This document shows positions 32,250-50,956 of a DNA stretch of 64,000 nucleotides, one piece after another. Position numbers and translations under genes: made by a program. A model generated the notes under the pieces. The model was not told the DNA's origin. It saw only the letters and a program-made list of their open reading frames with translations, and made no database searches. The DNA comes from Salvelinus alpinus (Eukaryota > Chordata > Actinopteri > Salmoniformes > Salmonidae), in the NCBI RefSeq assembly GCF_045679555.1, contig NC_092096.1, forward strand, positions 12,918,471 through 12,982,470, read 5' to 3'. Positions within the stretch are counted from its first letter, which is position 1. Each line of letters starts with the position of its first letter.

Positions 32250-32405
32250 CCTTTGGGGGTGGCAGGGAACCTAGAGGTTAGAGAAGCGGACCAGTAACGT
32301 TCGAATTCTGCTCGGAAGTGGGCCAGGAACTGAAGAGTTGCAAGTATCAATAACCTAGATGCAATCACCTGCCGTTGTGCCTTTGAGCAAGGCAATTAAC
32401 CCCTG
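32250..32405 (+). mobile_element. HpaI-like SINE, diverged
   Basis: GGGGGTGGCAGGGAACCTAG, AGGTTAGAGAAGCGGACCAG, GCAAGTATC and TTTGAGCAAGGCAATTAACC follow the order of salmonid HpaI SINEs. The HpaI site itself is altered (AATTAAC). Family call from memory. Confidence 0.65.
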
Positions 32406-32454
32406 AAATGCTCAACGGATGCAGTAGTACGGCTGCCCTCTGCTCCAATCTCTC

Positions 32455-33009
32455 CGATCTCTGTATATACAGGGCTGCCCTCTGTTCCAATCTCTGTATA
32501 TACAGGGCTGCCCTCTGCTCCAATCTCTGTATATACAGGGCTGCCTACTGTTCCAATCTCTGTATATACAGGGCTGCCCTCTGCTCCAACCTCTGTATAT
32601 ACAGGGCTGCCCTCTGCTCCAATCTCTGTATATACAGGGCTGCCTACTGTTCCAATCTCTGTATATACAGGGCTGACCTCTGTTCCAACCTCTGTATATA
32701 CAGGGCTGCCCTCTGTTCCAATCTCTGTATATACAGGGCTGCCCTCTGTTCCAATCTCTGTATATACAGGGCTGCCCTCTGTTCCAATCTCTGTATATAC
32801 AGGGCTGCCCTCTGCTCCAATCTCTCCAACCTCTGTATATACAGGGCTGCCCTCTGTTCCAACCTCTGTATATACAGGGCTGCCCTCTGCTCCAATCTCT
32901 GTATATACAGGGCTGCCCTCTGCTCCAACCTCTGTATATACAGGGCTGCCCTCTGTTCCAATCTCTCCGATCTCTGTATATACAGGGCTGCCCTCTGTTC
33001 CAATCTCTT
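32455..33009. repeat. Minisatellite, 33-bp unit (about 17 copies)
   Basis: Unit TCTCTGTATATACAGGGCTG followed by CCCTCTGCTCCAA. Three copies carry an extra CTCCGATC or CTCCAACC insert. Each unit contains the palindrome TGTATATACA. It begins right after the HpaI-like SINE. Open frames of more than 200 codons exist on both strands because the unit length is a multiple of three. Confidence 0.95.
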
Positions 33010-33185
33010 TATACAAAAAAAAATTGCTCTACCTGTTTTGCATGTTATTTTGTCATTAATACGTGTCACATATCAGTTTGCAAAAAAAAGATAATTGAGG
33101 TAATGAAGCCGCATACAAACATGGTGTCTTCTTGTTTTCTTGGCAGCTCCAAAACGCAGGTGTTTCAGCTCAGTGCTTTCTGCCT

Positions 33186-33480
33186 AGCCCAGGACCTCCA
33201 CATCCGCCATCTTCACCTGTGGGATCATCTGAGACCAGCCACCTGGATAGCTGATGAAAATGAGGAGTATTTATATCTGTAAGAAAGCCCTTTTGTGGGG
33301 AAAAACTCATTCTGATTGGCTGGGCCTGGCTCCCCAGCTGTGCCCCCTGCCCAGTCATGTGAAATCCATAGATTAGGGCCTAATGAATTCATTTCAATTG
33401 ACTGATGTCCTTATATGAACTGTAACTCAGTAAAATAGTTGAAATTGTTGCATGTTGTATTTCTACTTTAGTTCAGTATA
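33186..33480 (+). mobile_element. Tc1-derived non-autonomous element, right-hand part
   Basis: Begins within CCCAGGACCTCCACATCCGC, contains GCCCTTTTGTGGGGAAAAAC and CAGTCATGTGAAATCCATAG, and ends ATGAACTGTAACTCAGTAAA ... TTCAGTATA. A longer copy of the same family is at 44639-45247. Only the right part is present here. Confidence 0.75.
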
Positions 33481-34280
33481 TACATATAAAACATGTAAGG
33501 ATCATGTAACATGTTATGTTTCTTACTAGATAATGGACGTTGAAGTCAGATTTATTTTTCAAATTATGTAAATTGCCTTTTTTTTCTGTTTGTAATTTAA
33601 TTTTTAATTTTTGTTTCTTGTTTGGTTTATGATATTTAAAAAGAAGAAGACATCATGATATTATTACTAACCAATAGATATTCTTGACTTATTGTTTCGT
33701 TGATTTTATTTAATATTAGATCAGTTGTTTCTCAATGTACCATCTGGCTTCTAAGAGTGAAGAGAAACCAATGATAAATGATAACCAGTTATTTATGCAC
33801 TACTTTACCTCCCAAAAATTAAAAGAAATCATTTAACTGAAATATTATTTAGTCGTTATCTTTCTTAATTGGAGAAGAACATTTCTTTAAGCATTAGACA
33901 AAACATGGAGGACACTACCCAACTTCCCATTCTGTCTCATTGATCAAACAAATTATTTATAAAATCATTCAGTAGTCAGTTATTAAGAAGAGAATCAGGT
34001 CTACACTTTCATTCTTCCACAAAGCAGCACAAAGATTGCATCACCCGATCCGGTCCGTACAAAAATAACTGAATAACTCAAGCTTAATACATCCTGTTGG
34101 ACTGGTTGGTTCTGATTCTGATGCGTTCGGTTAAATGATGAAGACACAAGATTGTTTGTTTTTCACCTTGTTATCAATGCTTAGTTCACACAAAAAGCCA
34201 TAAACATTGTGATGTCATAGTACTATATGTCATCAAATCATTACAAAGCAGTAGGATTCAGCTGTGGAAGGAACTGTTTT
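33481..34280. other. Intergenic, downstream of the C1q gene
   Basis: AT-rich. A minus-strand AATAAA at 33705-33710 could serve as a polyadenylation signal for the C1q gene, though it is 570 bp past the stop. No other feature seen. Confidence 0.4.
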
Positions 34281-34919
34281 CTACGTGAAGAGCAGAAAGC
34301 CAGAGAAGGTGCTGTGGTGGTTCTTGTCATCAAAGACGTTAAATTCTGCCACCAGACGAGTGTAGACCTCATCTCCTGCATCCAACTGCAGTGTGACACC
34401 ATTGGATCCACCGTCCTCGGAGTCTGAAACGTCATCGGTCACAGTCACCATTAGAAGTTCGTTTTTAAACAGCGACACTCTTCTCCCCTTGCTGGAGGTT
34501 GTAAAGGCAGTGTATGTGAAGTAGTAGACTCCATTAACCGGTGCTCTGAAGATACCCGTCACCGGACTGTAAGCCTCACCAATATTGTTGAAGACATGTT
34601 TGTAGACCAGGATGACATCATCACTATTTGGTCCTTTGGATTCAGACAGCGAGGCTGAGAAGGCCACCTTCGGTCTCTCTCTGTTCTCTCTCTTCAGTTC
34701 CTCCACGCTGGCTGCCATCTCATTCAGTTTGGTGCTCTGTTGAGCCACAATGGCTCTCAGCTCCTGGAGTAGGACTCTCTGTTCCTCCACCTGGCTCTCG
34801 CTGGCCCTCAGTGTGGTTTCCATAAAGATTGGCTTCTTGGCATTGTCTGTAATGTGAAAAACCTGATGCTCAGAGAGACAGCTGCAGAGAACAAACAGCA
34901 GAACAACGAAGGTCCTCAT
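34281..34919 (-). CDS. Secreted C1q-domain protein (C1q-like), apparently single exon
   Basis: 212 codons, start at 34919. Residues 1-16 or so are a typical signal peptide (MRTFVVLLFVLCSCLS). Residues 40-80 are heptad-like and charged, likely a coiled coil for trimerisation. Residues 84-212 form a C1q/TNF-like globular domain with VAFSASLSES, FRAPVNGVYYFTYTAF, GVTLQLDAGDEVYTRL and the C-terminal STFSGFLLF signature. There is no collagen-like Gly-X-Y region, so it belongs with the short C1q-like or cerebellin-like proteins that are numerous in teleosts; some act in innate immunity, but the role here is not known. The frame is intact. A TATATAA lies about 52 bp upstream of the ATG. It sits between TBC1D15 and RAB21, outside their exons. 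Confidence 0.88.
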   Translation of the reverse strand: MRTFVVLLFVLCSCLSEHQVFHITDNAKKPIFMETTLRASESQVEEQRVLLQELRAIVAQQSTKLNEMAASVEELKRENRERPKVAFSASLSESKGPNSDDVILVYKHVFNNIGEAYSPVTGIFRAPVNGVYYFTYTAFTTSSKGRRVSLFKNELLMVTVTDDVSDSEDGGSNGVTLQLDAGDEVYTRLVAEFNVFDDKNHHSTFSGFLLFT

Positions 34920-34967
34920 CTTTCAGATCAACTCTGGGATCCTTTGGTATCAAACACCTAAACTCAA

Positions 34968-34979
34968 GAATTATATACA
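34968..34979 (-). promoter_or_regulatory. Possible TATA box of the C1q-like gene
   Basis: Minus strand TATATAA at about 34971-34977, 52 bp before the start codon. This would give a short 5' UTR if used. Sequence match only. Confidence 0.4.
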
Positions 34980-35550
34980 GATGAATAGTGAACCATTTAC
35001 TCAGTCATTTATTGTTAATACTTAACTGTCCTTGGATAGGTGCCGATGTTGCGTGTTCTGGTGTTTAAGTTCAAAGTTTTTATTGATCCACTGGCAGACA
35101 GTAAACACTCTCTGAAATACTTGCTGTGTTAACATAATTCTTTATATTAAGAGAATGAAACGAACATGTGTCTTATAAAAAGATATATACAATGTAGAGT
35201 GCAGAAAGTCAGTTACAGACATGCAGTACTTTGGCAACTAAGAAAGTATTTTTTTTAAACCTCCCTCTTTGGGCTGGATGTGTCCATATATAGGTCATAC
35301 ATGCTTAATCTATGAGCAGAATTACTTTACCTCAATTAACCATCAAATCCCTAGTTTAAAAGCAACTGTTTTTTTAAAATACATTTTCTCTACATTTCCC
35401 CCAACGTGGGCCAGCAATTCAAGTTCTAGCCAATGAGCGTCAGCCTCTCGCATTTGAGTGACAGCTAGCAAGAGGCCTGCCCAGCGTTATCCAATGAGTT
35501 CGCAGGGCTCAGTGGACACAGCAGAGAGAGAGAGATCAATGACGTGGTGC
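34980..35550. other. Intergenic upstream of the C1q-like gene
   Basis: No repeat or exon recognised; a short GA-run is at 35522-35535. Confidence 0.4.
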
Positions 35551-36903
<1,353 letters not shown>

Positions 36904-36975
36904 AGAATGGTAGAGTAACTAAGGGTCTGTTCAGGAGGGTGCATTATATACAGAATATAAATAGATTGTGTGGAG

Positions 36976-37182
36976 GACAGACATTGTCCGTCGTGTAGAA
37001 CAGATATCGTCCGTCGTGTAGAACAGATATCGTCCGTCGTGTAGGACAGATATCGTCCGTCGTGTAGGACAGATATCGTCCGTCGTGTAGGACAGATATC
37101 GTCCGTCGTGTAGGACAGATATCGTCCGTCGTGTAGAACAGATATCGTCCGTCGTGTAGGACAGATATCCGTCGTGTAGAAC
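36976..37182. repeat. Minisatellite, 23-bp unit (9 copies)
   Basis: Unit ATCGTCCGTCGTGTAGAACA plus GAT, with AGGACA as an alternate. The repeat has two CpGs per copy. Confidence 0.95.
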
Positions 37183-37661
37183 AGTGAATTGAATACATCA
37201 GCTATACATTACATTTCCATCTGCTACAATCTGAACCTTTCACCTCACTGAATGTTACAATCAGCTGATCTGAGGCAAGAAGCTCCAGCCCCAGAGAATG
37301 ACGCAGCTCTGATGGCTGCCTGCCTCGTGTGGAACCAGCCAGGCTTCAGACATGGTTGGTTGTAGTTACTGGAGTGAGAGGAGCTCACCACAGGGACAGA
37401 CAGGGTTTGCAATGTACATGCATACCAATTCTCATGATCTCCTCCCACACACATTTAAAAGCATTGAATTGGTGTAGGACTGTGCTTGGGCTAGAGGGAG
37501 TTTCCACCATCTCTCTTACACCAGTCCAAGAACATATTTGCATGGAACCGGTGTTTAGAGCCACAGCAACAGTAGTGAAAGACCATCATTTACATGCTGC
37601 CAGCCTCTAGAACAACCCAAACCATGAAGACTGCTTCATTGAAGACTGAGCTTGTCAAATG
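37183..37661. other. Intergenic spacer
   Basis: No recognised gene or transposon between two arrays. Confidence 0.4.
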
Positions 37662-39516
37662 TGTAGGGCAGGAGTGAAAACCTACAGGACGGTAGATCTC
37701 CAGGAACAGGGTTGGAGTGAAAACCTACAGGACAGTAGATCTCCAGGAACAGGGTTGGAGAGAAAACCTACAGGACAGTACATCTCCAGGAACAGGGTTG
37801 GAGAGAAAACCTACAGGACAGTAGATCTCCAGGAACAGGGTTGGCGTATAAACCTACAGGACAGTAACTCTCCAGGAACAGGGTTGGAGTATAAACCTAC
37901 AGGACAGTAACTCTCCAGGAACAGGGTTGGAGTGAAAACCTACAGGACAGTAGATCTCCAGGAACAGGGTTGGAGTGAAAACCTACAGGACGGTAGATCT
38001 CCAGGAACAGGGTTGGAGTATAAACCTACAGGACAGTAGATCTCCAGGAACAGGGTTGGAGTGAAAACCTACAGGACAGTAGATCTCCAGGAACAGGGTT
38101 GGAGTATAAACCTACAGGACAGTAGATCTCCAGGAACAGGGTTGGAGTATAAACCTACAGGACAGTAGATCTCCAGGAACAGGGTTGGAGTGAAAACCTA
38201 CAGGACAGTAGATCTCCAGGAACAGGGTTGGAGTGAAAACCTACAGGACAGTAGATCTCCAGGAACAGGGTTGGAGTGAAAACCTACAGGACAGTAACTC
38301 TCCAGGAACAGGGTTGGAGTGAAAACCTACAGGACGGTAGATCTTCAGGAACAGGGTTGGAGTGAAAACCTACAGGACAGTAACTCTCCAGGAACAGGGT
38401 TGGAGTGAAAACCTACAGGACAGTAACTCTCCAGGAACAGGGTTGGAGTATAAACCTACAGGACGGTAGATCTCCAGGAACAGGGTTGGAGTATAAACCT
38501 ACAGGACAGTAGATCTCCAGGAACAGGGTTGGCGTATAAACCTACAGGACAGTAACTCTCCAGGAACAGGGTTGGAGTATAAACCTACAGGACAGTAACT
38601 CTCCAGGAACAGGGTTGGAGTGAAAACCTACAGGACAGTAGATCTCCAGGAACAGGGTTGGAGTGAAAACCTACAGGACGGTAGATCTCCAGGAACAGGG
38701 TTGGAGTATAAACCTACAGGACAGTAGATCTCCAGGAACAGGGTTGGAGTGAAAACCTACAGGACAGTAGATCTCCAGGAACAGGGTTGGAGTATAAACC
38801 TACAGGACAGTAGATCTCCAGGAACAGGGTTGGAGTATAAACCTACAGGACAGTAGATCTCCAGGAACAGGGTTGGAGTGAAAACCTACAGGACAGTAGA
38901 TCTCCAGGAACAGGGTTGGAGTGAAAACCTACAGGACAGTAGATCTCCAGGAACAGGGTTGGAGTGAAAACCTACAGGACAGTAACTCTCCAGGAACAGG
39001 GTTGGAGTGAAAACCTACAGGACGGTAGATCTTCAGGAACAGGGTTGGAGTGAAAACCTACAGGACAGTAACTCTCCAGGAACAGGGTTGGAGTGAAAAC
39101 CTACAGGACAGTAACTCTCCAGGAACAGGGTTGGAGTATAAACCTACAGGACGGTAGATCTCCAGGAACAGGGTTGGAGTATAAACCTACAGGACAGTAG
39201 ATCTCCAGGAACAGGGTTGGAGTATAAACCTACAGGACAGTAGATCTCCAGGAACAGGGTTGGAGTATAAACCTACAGGACAGTAGATCTCCAGGAACAG
39301 GGTTGGAGAGAAAACCTACAGGACAGTAGATCTCCAGGAACAGGGTTGGAGTATAAACCTACAGGACAGTAGATCTCCAGGAACAGGGTTGGAGTGAAAA
39401 CCTACAGGACAGTAGATCTTCAGGAACAGGGTTGGAGAGAAAACCTACAGGACAGTAGATCTCCAGGAACAGGGTTGGTGAAAACCTACGGGACGGTAGA
39501 TCTCCAGGAACAGGGT
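37662..39516. repeat. Minisatellite, 43-bp unit (43 copies) with a 688-bp higher-order duplication
   Basis: Unit AACCTACAGGACAGTAGATC followed by TCCAGGAACAGGGTTGGAGTGAA (given in parts). Variable sites are GAGTGAA/GAGTATA/GAGAGAA/GCGTATA, ACAG/ACGG and TAGATC/TAACTC. A block of 16 units at 37841-38528 is followed by the same 16 variants in the same order at 38529-39216. Confidence 0.95.
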
Positions 39517-39585
39517 TAGACAGCCCTGGTGTAGGGGAATCTCTCTTTATCACAGTGTGGATACAGTATGTAGTTCTACCTGGTC

Positions 39586-39828
39586 ACCGTATGGTTAAGT
39601 CTTATGGAGACCAGAGGCTGTAGTGACTGGGTTTAACCAGTCAGCACCGTATGGTTAAGTCTTATGGAGACCAGAGACTGTAGTGACTGGGTTTAACCAG
39701 TCAGCACCGTATGGTTAAGTCTTATGGAGACCAGAGGCTGTAATGACTGGGTTTAACCAGTCAGCACTGTATGGTTAAGTCTTATGGAGACCAGGGTTGT
39801 AGTGACTGTGTTTAACCAGTCAGCAAAT
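39586..39828. repeat. 60-bp tandem repeat (4 copies)
   Basis: Unit contains CACCGTATGGTTAAGTCTTA, TGGAGACCAGAGGCTGTAGT and GACTGGGTTTAACCAGTCAG. The GACTGGGTTTAACCAGTC part is a perfect inverted repeat, so each copy can form a hairpin. Confidence 0.93.
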
Positions 39829-39891
39829 GAAATGAAGCTTTTCATCCTGGTGAGGATAAACCAGGGCAGAGTAGCACATCTGGGTTCAAAC

Positions 39892-40003
39892 ACTATTCCA
39901 TATCATTACCAACACTATTCCATATCATTACCAACACTATTCCATATCATTACCAACACTATTCCATATCATTACCAACACTATTCCATATCATTACCAA
40001 TAC
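39892..40003. repeat. 22-bp tandem repeat (5 copies)
   Basis: Unit CACTATTCCATATCATTACC plus AA. Confidence 0.94.
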
Positions 40004-40308
40004 TTTAGCTGTGACTGAGTGTGGAACTAAAAGTGAAAACCCTGCCTATCAGGCTCAAGCAAACATTGTTGAATAGTCTTTGAACCCAGGTCTGTAGAGT
40101 AGAGACCAATCATGAATCTCTCCCCGTTTCCCTGCAGAAATCCACCATAGACATGTCATTAAATAACATGAGTTGACATGAGATCTGGAATGAAGTCTCC
40201 CTCCCCGTAGGTCTCCTCTCTGTGTAGCCGGCGCCAGGAGAACTTCTGTACATGGTGTTGGTGATCACAGTCCGTTGGTATCGTCTCAGGAAGTTACACT
40301 TTTACAAC
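40004..40308. other. Intergenic spacer
   Basis: No feature recognised. Confidence 0.35.
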
Positions 40309-40874
40309 ATGTCATCCTCCAATCAGAAGCAGAAGAATATGTCCTCCTCCAATCATAAGCAGTAGAACATGTCCTCCTCCAATCATAAGCAGTAGAACAT
40401 GTCCTCCTCCAATCATAAGCAGTAGAACATGTTCTCCTCCAATCAGAAGCAGTAGAATATGTCCTCCTCCAATCATAAGCAGTAGAACATGTCCTCCTCC
40501 AATCAGAAGCAGTTGAACATGTTCTCCTCCAATCATAAGCAGTAGAACATGTCCTCCTCCAATCATAAGCAGTAGAACATGTTCTCCTCCAATCAGAAGC
40601 AGTAGAACATGTCCTCCTCCAATCATAAGCAGTAGAACATGTTCTCCTCCAATCATAAGCAGTAGAACATGTTCTCCTCCAATCATAAGCAGTAGAACAT
40701 GTCCTCCTCCAATCAGAAGCAGTAGAACATGTCCTCCTCCAATCAGAAGCAGTAGAACATGTCCTCTTCCAATCAGAAGCAGTAGAACATGTTCTCCTCC
40801 AATCAGAAGCAGTAGAACATGTTCTCCTCCAATCAGAAGCAGTAGAACATGTTCTCCTCCAATCAGAAGCAGTA
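40309..40874. repeat. Minisatellite, 30-bp unit (19 copies)
   Basis: Unit AATCATAAGCAGTAGAACAT plus GTCCTCCTCC. Alternates are AATCAGAAGC and GTTCTCC. The spacing is strictly 30 bp. There are no unique spacers, so this is not CRISPR-like. Confidence 0.96.
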
Positions 40875-41978
40875 CGTGACTACCTAACGCTATGTATTCT
40901 GAATATGTTTGAGTCTAAGTTCAAAACGGTTGGAGGATGTGTACTGAAGCTTCCATTGTTTCATAAAAAAGAATGACAATGTATTTGACACCTCTGCGTT
41001 GTAAATAGTTATAATTGTTCTATTACAAAACACGACACTAGCAGTTTAAAAAATTACAATTCCAGAAAGTGTGCTTTCATCCACAATTGTTATTTCATTT
41101 TACAATCATTAAGACTATTGTACACTTTCCTACACCTGCGTATCGTTTCCCCAGAGCCTGTAAAAAGCAGATAAAACATCAACGTTATTCATACTCTTCA
41201 TACGTTTTTTGGGTTGTTTTTTTAAATGTATTTTTTGTTGTTGTCATTTACATTTTTCACAGAGAAACTCGGCAAACAGGAAGAAAACGCAGTATAACAA
41301 AAGCATTGATAGTGACGGGTCAGTGCAAAAAATCTGCATTTTAAATCAGAGAGAAAGATCAAGAGAAAGGAGGGGAAGAGAGAACTTACAGTTCTTTTTT
41401 TGTTATTGAAAAAGCACAATGCATGTATTCATAAAGGGTCTCAGAGCAGAAACGCTGATCTAGGATCAGTTTACTCTTTTAGAACTCAATAAGGTTACAG
41501 AGACAGGTGGGACTCCTACCGAGAAGCTTTATGAACACAGGCCAAGAAAAGAGCTGGATGACGGAATCAGAGGGCTTTCACCACTTCACCACCACAGAAG
41601 AAGAAGCAGTACCGAAGGCTTGGACACATTTCCATACAACATGTACTTTAGTTTATCAACAATAAAGATCAGTTTTTTTCTTCTTCTTTCTCTAAAGTGA
41701 AACTAAATGAAGCCTTCAGAGACGGATCACCTCATCATGCACATTATCCTCGCTAAAAAAAAAAGGCCTAGAAATCTGGGGTATGAGTGTTTATGAGTTA
41801 TAATGTAGTCTGTTGGTTTATGTTCATTTCAGAGAGGTGGGGACAGTGTGTGTGTGTATTTCACGACAGTGTGTGAGTGTGTATTTCACACTAGTGTGTT
41901 AGAAGTCCATCTGCTAGTTTGTAGAAAGACAGAGGAGGCAGATTCCTTCCTTTCATGTTCTCTTCACCTCTTCATCAC
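40875..41978. other. Region downstream of RAB21, possibly part of its 3' UTR
   Basis: About 1.1 kb with no open frame of merit. The segment near 41437-41500 contains AACGCTGATCTAGGATCAGT, a motif common in salmonid repeats. RAB21 has a long 3' UTR in other vertebrates, so transcript sequence may extend here; the end is not determined. Confidence 0.35.
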
Positions 41979-42851
41979 TCAGAAGTCTCATACGGATGGG
42001 TCAGCAGGGGGTGTCAGAAGTCTCATACGGATGGGTCAGCAGGGGGTGTCAGAAGTCTCATACGGATGGGTCAGCAGGGGGTGTCAGAAGTCTCATACGG
42101 ATGGGTCAGCAGGGGGTGTCAGAAGTCTCATACGGATGGGTCAGCAGGGGGTGTCAGAAGTCTCATACGGATGGGTCAGCAGGGGGTGTCAGGAGTCTCA
42201 TACGGATGGGTCAGCAGGGGGTGTCAGAAGTCTCATACGGATGGGTCAGCAGGGGGTGTCAGAAGTCTCATACGGATGGGTCAGCAGGGGGTGTCAGAAG
42301 TCTCATACGGATGGGTCAGCAGGGGGTGTCAGAAGTCTCATACGGATGGGTCAGCAGGGGGTGTCAGAAGTCTCATACGGATGGGTCAGCAGGGGGTGTC
42401 AGGAGTCTCATACGGATGGGTCAGCAGGGGGTGTCAGAAGTCTCATACGGATGGGTCAGGAGGGGGTGTCAGAAGTCTCATACGGATGGGTCAGCAGGGG
42501 GTGTCAGAAGTCTCATACGGATGGGTCAGGAGGGGGTGTCAGAAGTCTCATACGGATGGGTCAGGAGGGGGTGTCAGAAGTCTCATACGGATGGGTCAGC
42601 AGGGGGTGTCAGAAGTCTCATACGGATGGGTCAGCAGGGGGTGTCAGAAGTCTCATACGGATGGGTCAGCAGGGGGTGTCAGAAGTCTCATACGGATGGG
42701 TCAGGAGGGAGTGTCAGAAGTCTCATACGGATGGATCAGCAGGGGGTGTCAGAAGTCTCATACGGATGGGTCAGCAGGGGGTGTCAGAAGTCTCATACGG
42801 ATGGGTCAGCAGGGGGTGTCAGAAGTCTCATACGGATGGGTCAGGAAGGGG
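41979..42851. repeat. Minisatellite, 35-bp unit (about 25 copies)
   Basis: Unit CAGAAGTCTCATACGGATGG plus GTCAGCAGGGGGTGT. The main variant is CAGGAGGGGG in the middle of the array. The unit is not a multiple of three and lacks plus-strand stops, so all three plus frames stay open for about 300 codons. This is an artefact of composition. Confidence 0.96.
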
Positions 42852-43039
42852 CACCAATGAATGAATATTACAGTATAAAGAATAGTATATAAGCCAGCAC
42901 ATTGTTCCATAGAGGGAGAAGTGTAGTGAGTAAAGTGTACGATGACTCAGAGGGAGAACAGCAGTCTTCATGTCATAAGGAGGGAGATGAGAGGGGAGGC
43001 TGAGGGCAGAGGCAACAGTCCTGGTTGCTTAAGGGGGGA

Positions 43040-43430
43040 AAGGGGAGGATGGGGTAGGTTGGGACATGGAGGGTGGGGGTAAGTTGGGATGTGGAGGTGG
43101 GGGGGTAGGTTGGGATGTGGAGGTGGGGTGTAGGTTGGGACGTGGAGGTGGGGGTAAGTTGGGATGTGGAGGTGGGGGGGTAGGTTGGGATGTGGAGGTG
43201 GGGGGGTAGGTTGGGATGTGGAGGTGGGGGGGTAGGTTGGGATGTGGAGGTGGGGGGGTAGGTTGGGATGTGGAGGTGGGGGGGTAGGTTGGGATGTGGA
43301 GGTGGGGGGGTAGGTTGGGATGTGGAGGTGGGGGGGTAGGTTGGGATGTGGAGGGTAAGTTGGGACGTGGAGGTGGGGGTTAAGTTGGGACATGGAGGTG
43401 GGGGGGTAAGTTGGGATGTGGAGGGTGGAG
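43040..43430. repeat. G-rich minisatellite, 26-bp unit (about 15 copies), abutting the RAB21 stop codon
   Basis: Unit GGTAGGTTGGGATGTGGAGG plus TGGGGG. G-runs of 5 to 7 occur in every copy on the plus strand; the RAB21 mRNA strand is C-rich. The last partial unit runs to the RAB21 stop codon at 43432-43434. Confidence 0.94.
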
Positions 43431-43431
43431 G

Positions 43432-49375
<5,944 letters not shown>

Positions 49376-49512
49376 CTGGAAGAGACAAAAACACATTAGT
49401 CATGTGTCTGGAGAAACACACACAGTAACAGGCCCTGTTTTAACTGACACAGTATTAACTAGATTCAGCTCCTATCAACAAGGTGCTGTGAAGAAACACG
49501 TAAGACGCACAG

Positions 49513-50258
49513 GGAGGAACAGGGACAGACACGGGCCCTGGTGAACAGGGACAGACATCAGCTGTGACACGGGCCCTGGTGAACAGGGACAGACATCAGC
49601 TGAGACACGGGCCCTGGTGAACAGGGACAGACGTCGGCTGTGACACGGGCCCTGGTGAACAGGGACAGACGTCGGCTGTGACACGGGCCCTGGTGAACAG
49701 GGACAGACGTCGGCTGTGACACGGGCCCTGGTGAACAGGGACAGACAGACATCAGCTGTGACACGGGCCCTGGTGAACAGGGACAGACATCAGCTGAGAC
49801 ACGGGCCCTGGTGAACAGGGACAGACATCAGCTGAGACACGGGCCCTGGTGAACAGGGACAGACAGACATCAGCTGAGACACGGGCCCTGGTGAACAGGG
49901 ACAGACGTCGGCTGTGACACGGGCCCTGGTGAACAGGGACAGACGTCGGCTGTGACACGGGCCCTGGTGAACAGGGACAGACGTCGGCTGTGACACGGGC
50001 CCTGGTGAACAGGGACAGACATCAGCTGAGACACGGGCCCTGGTGAACAGGGGACAGACGTCGGCTGTGACACGGGCCCCGGTGAACAGGGACAGACGTC
50101 AGCTGTGACACGGGCCCTGGGGAACAGGGACAGACATCAGCTGTGACACGGGACCTGGTGAACAGGGACAGACATCAGCTGTGACACGGGCCCTGGTGAA
50201 CAGGGACAGACATCAGCTGTGACACGGGCCCTGGTGAACAGGGACAGACATCAGCTGT
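49513..50258. repeat. Minisatellite, 38-bp unit (about 20 copies), RAB21 intron 1
   Basis: Unit GACACGGGCCCTGGTGAACA plus GGGACAGACATCAGCTGT. Variants alternate ACATCAGC with ACGTCGGC. Two copies carry an extra GACA. Confidence 0.95.
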
Positions 50259-50955
50259 GGGGAACACGTTCCTTCTTAGTATGTAACAACTACACTATAT
50301 ACTTTGACAACATTAGTAAGTTAAGTCATTCTGTTCCCATCCACAGTAATGATCTGGTTCTAAGTATCTCTGTTGCGGTAACATCATCATCTCTACATTC
50401 TCTTCCTCATTAAGACACAAAGGGATTCCATAATGAAAAGAGCTCTGTTGAGAAATGAAGATGTAACAGGAAGATATTTAGTTGAATGGGTGTCCTACTC
50501 AGGAAAGGGTAGGCAATAACTTTAGAATTCACCCCACTGTCAGAGGAAAGATTACCAGAAAGGAGATCCTCATTTCTTTCTCAGACTGACATTTCAGCAT
50601 CTGCCTGCCTCTGAGCTTTAGATTTTTAATAGAACTGACAGTTTGAGAGAGTGAGAGAAACAGATGAGTTTTAAAATAGCTCAACACAGCATGAAGATAC
50701 AACAACATCTGCTAATGTCATTAAGGCCCAGTCAGATTGACTAGGCTAGTTGAGGACACATCGTATCCCAGCTCTCAGTCCACCAGCATATGATCACAAT
50801 CACGTGTTGCTCAGCAGGGTTCTAGAATTCCAGTCAGTCCCCTGTATCCACGGTAACACGCTGTCCAGATAGTACAGTAGAACAGCTCAGTCACGTAGGC
50901 TAATCCAGGAAAACTTGAGGATACTGATGGGATTACTAGGCCTTGTTAAAAACAT
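50259..50955. other. RAB21 intron 1, unassigned
   Basis: No repeat or coding signal recognised. Confidence 0.4.
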
Positions 50956-50956
50956 T

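Noticed and set aside
40309..40874. Evenly spaced 30-bp repeats reminiscent of CRISPR
   Set aside because: There are no unique spacers between repeats, the genome is vertebrate, and no cas-like gene is present.
41848..42892. Three frames of about 300 codons open at once
   Set aside because: The 35-bp unit has no plus-strand stop, so all three frames are open; this is composition, not coding.
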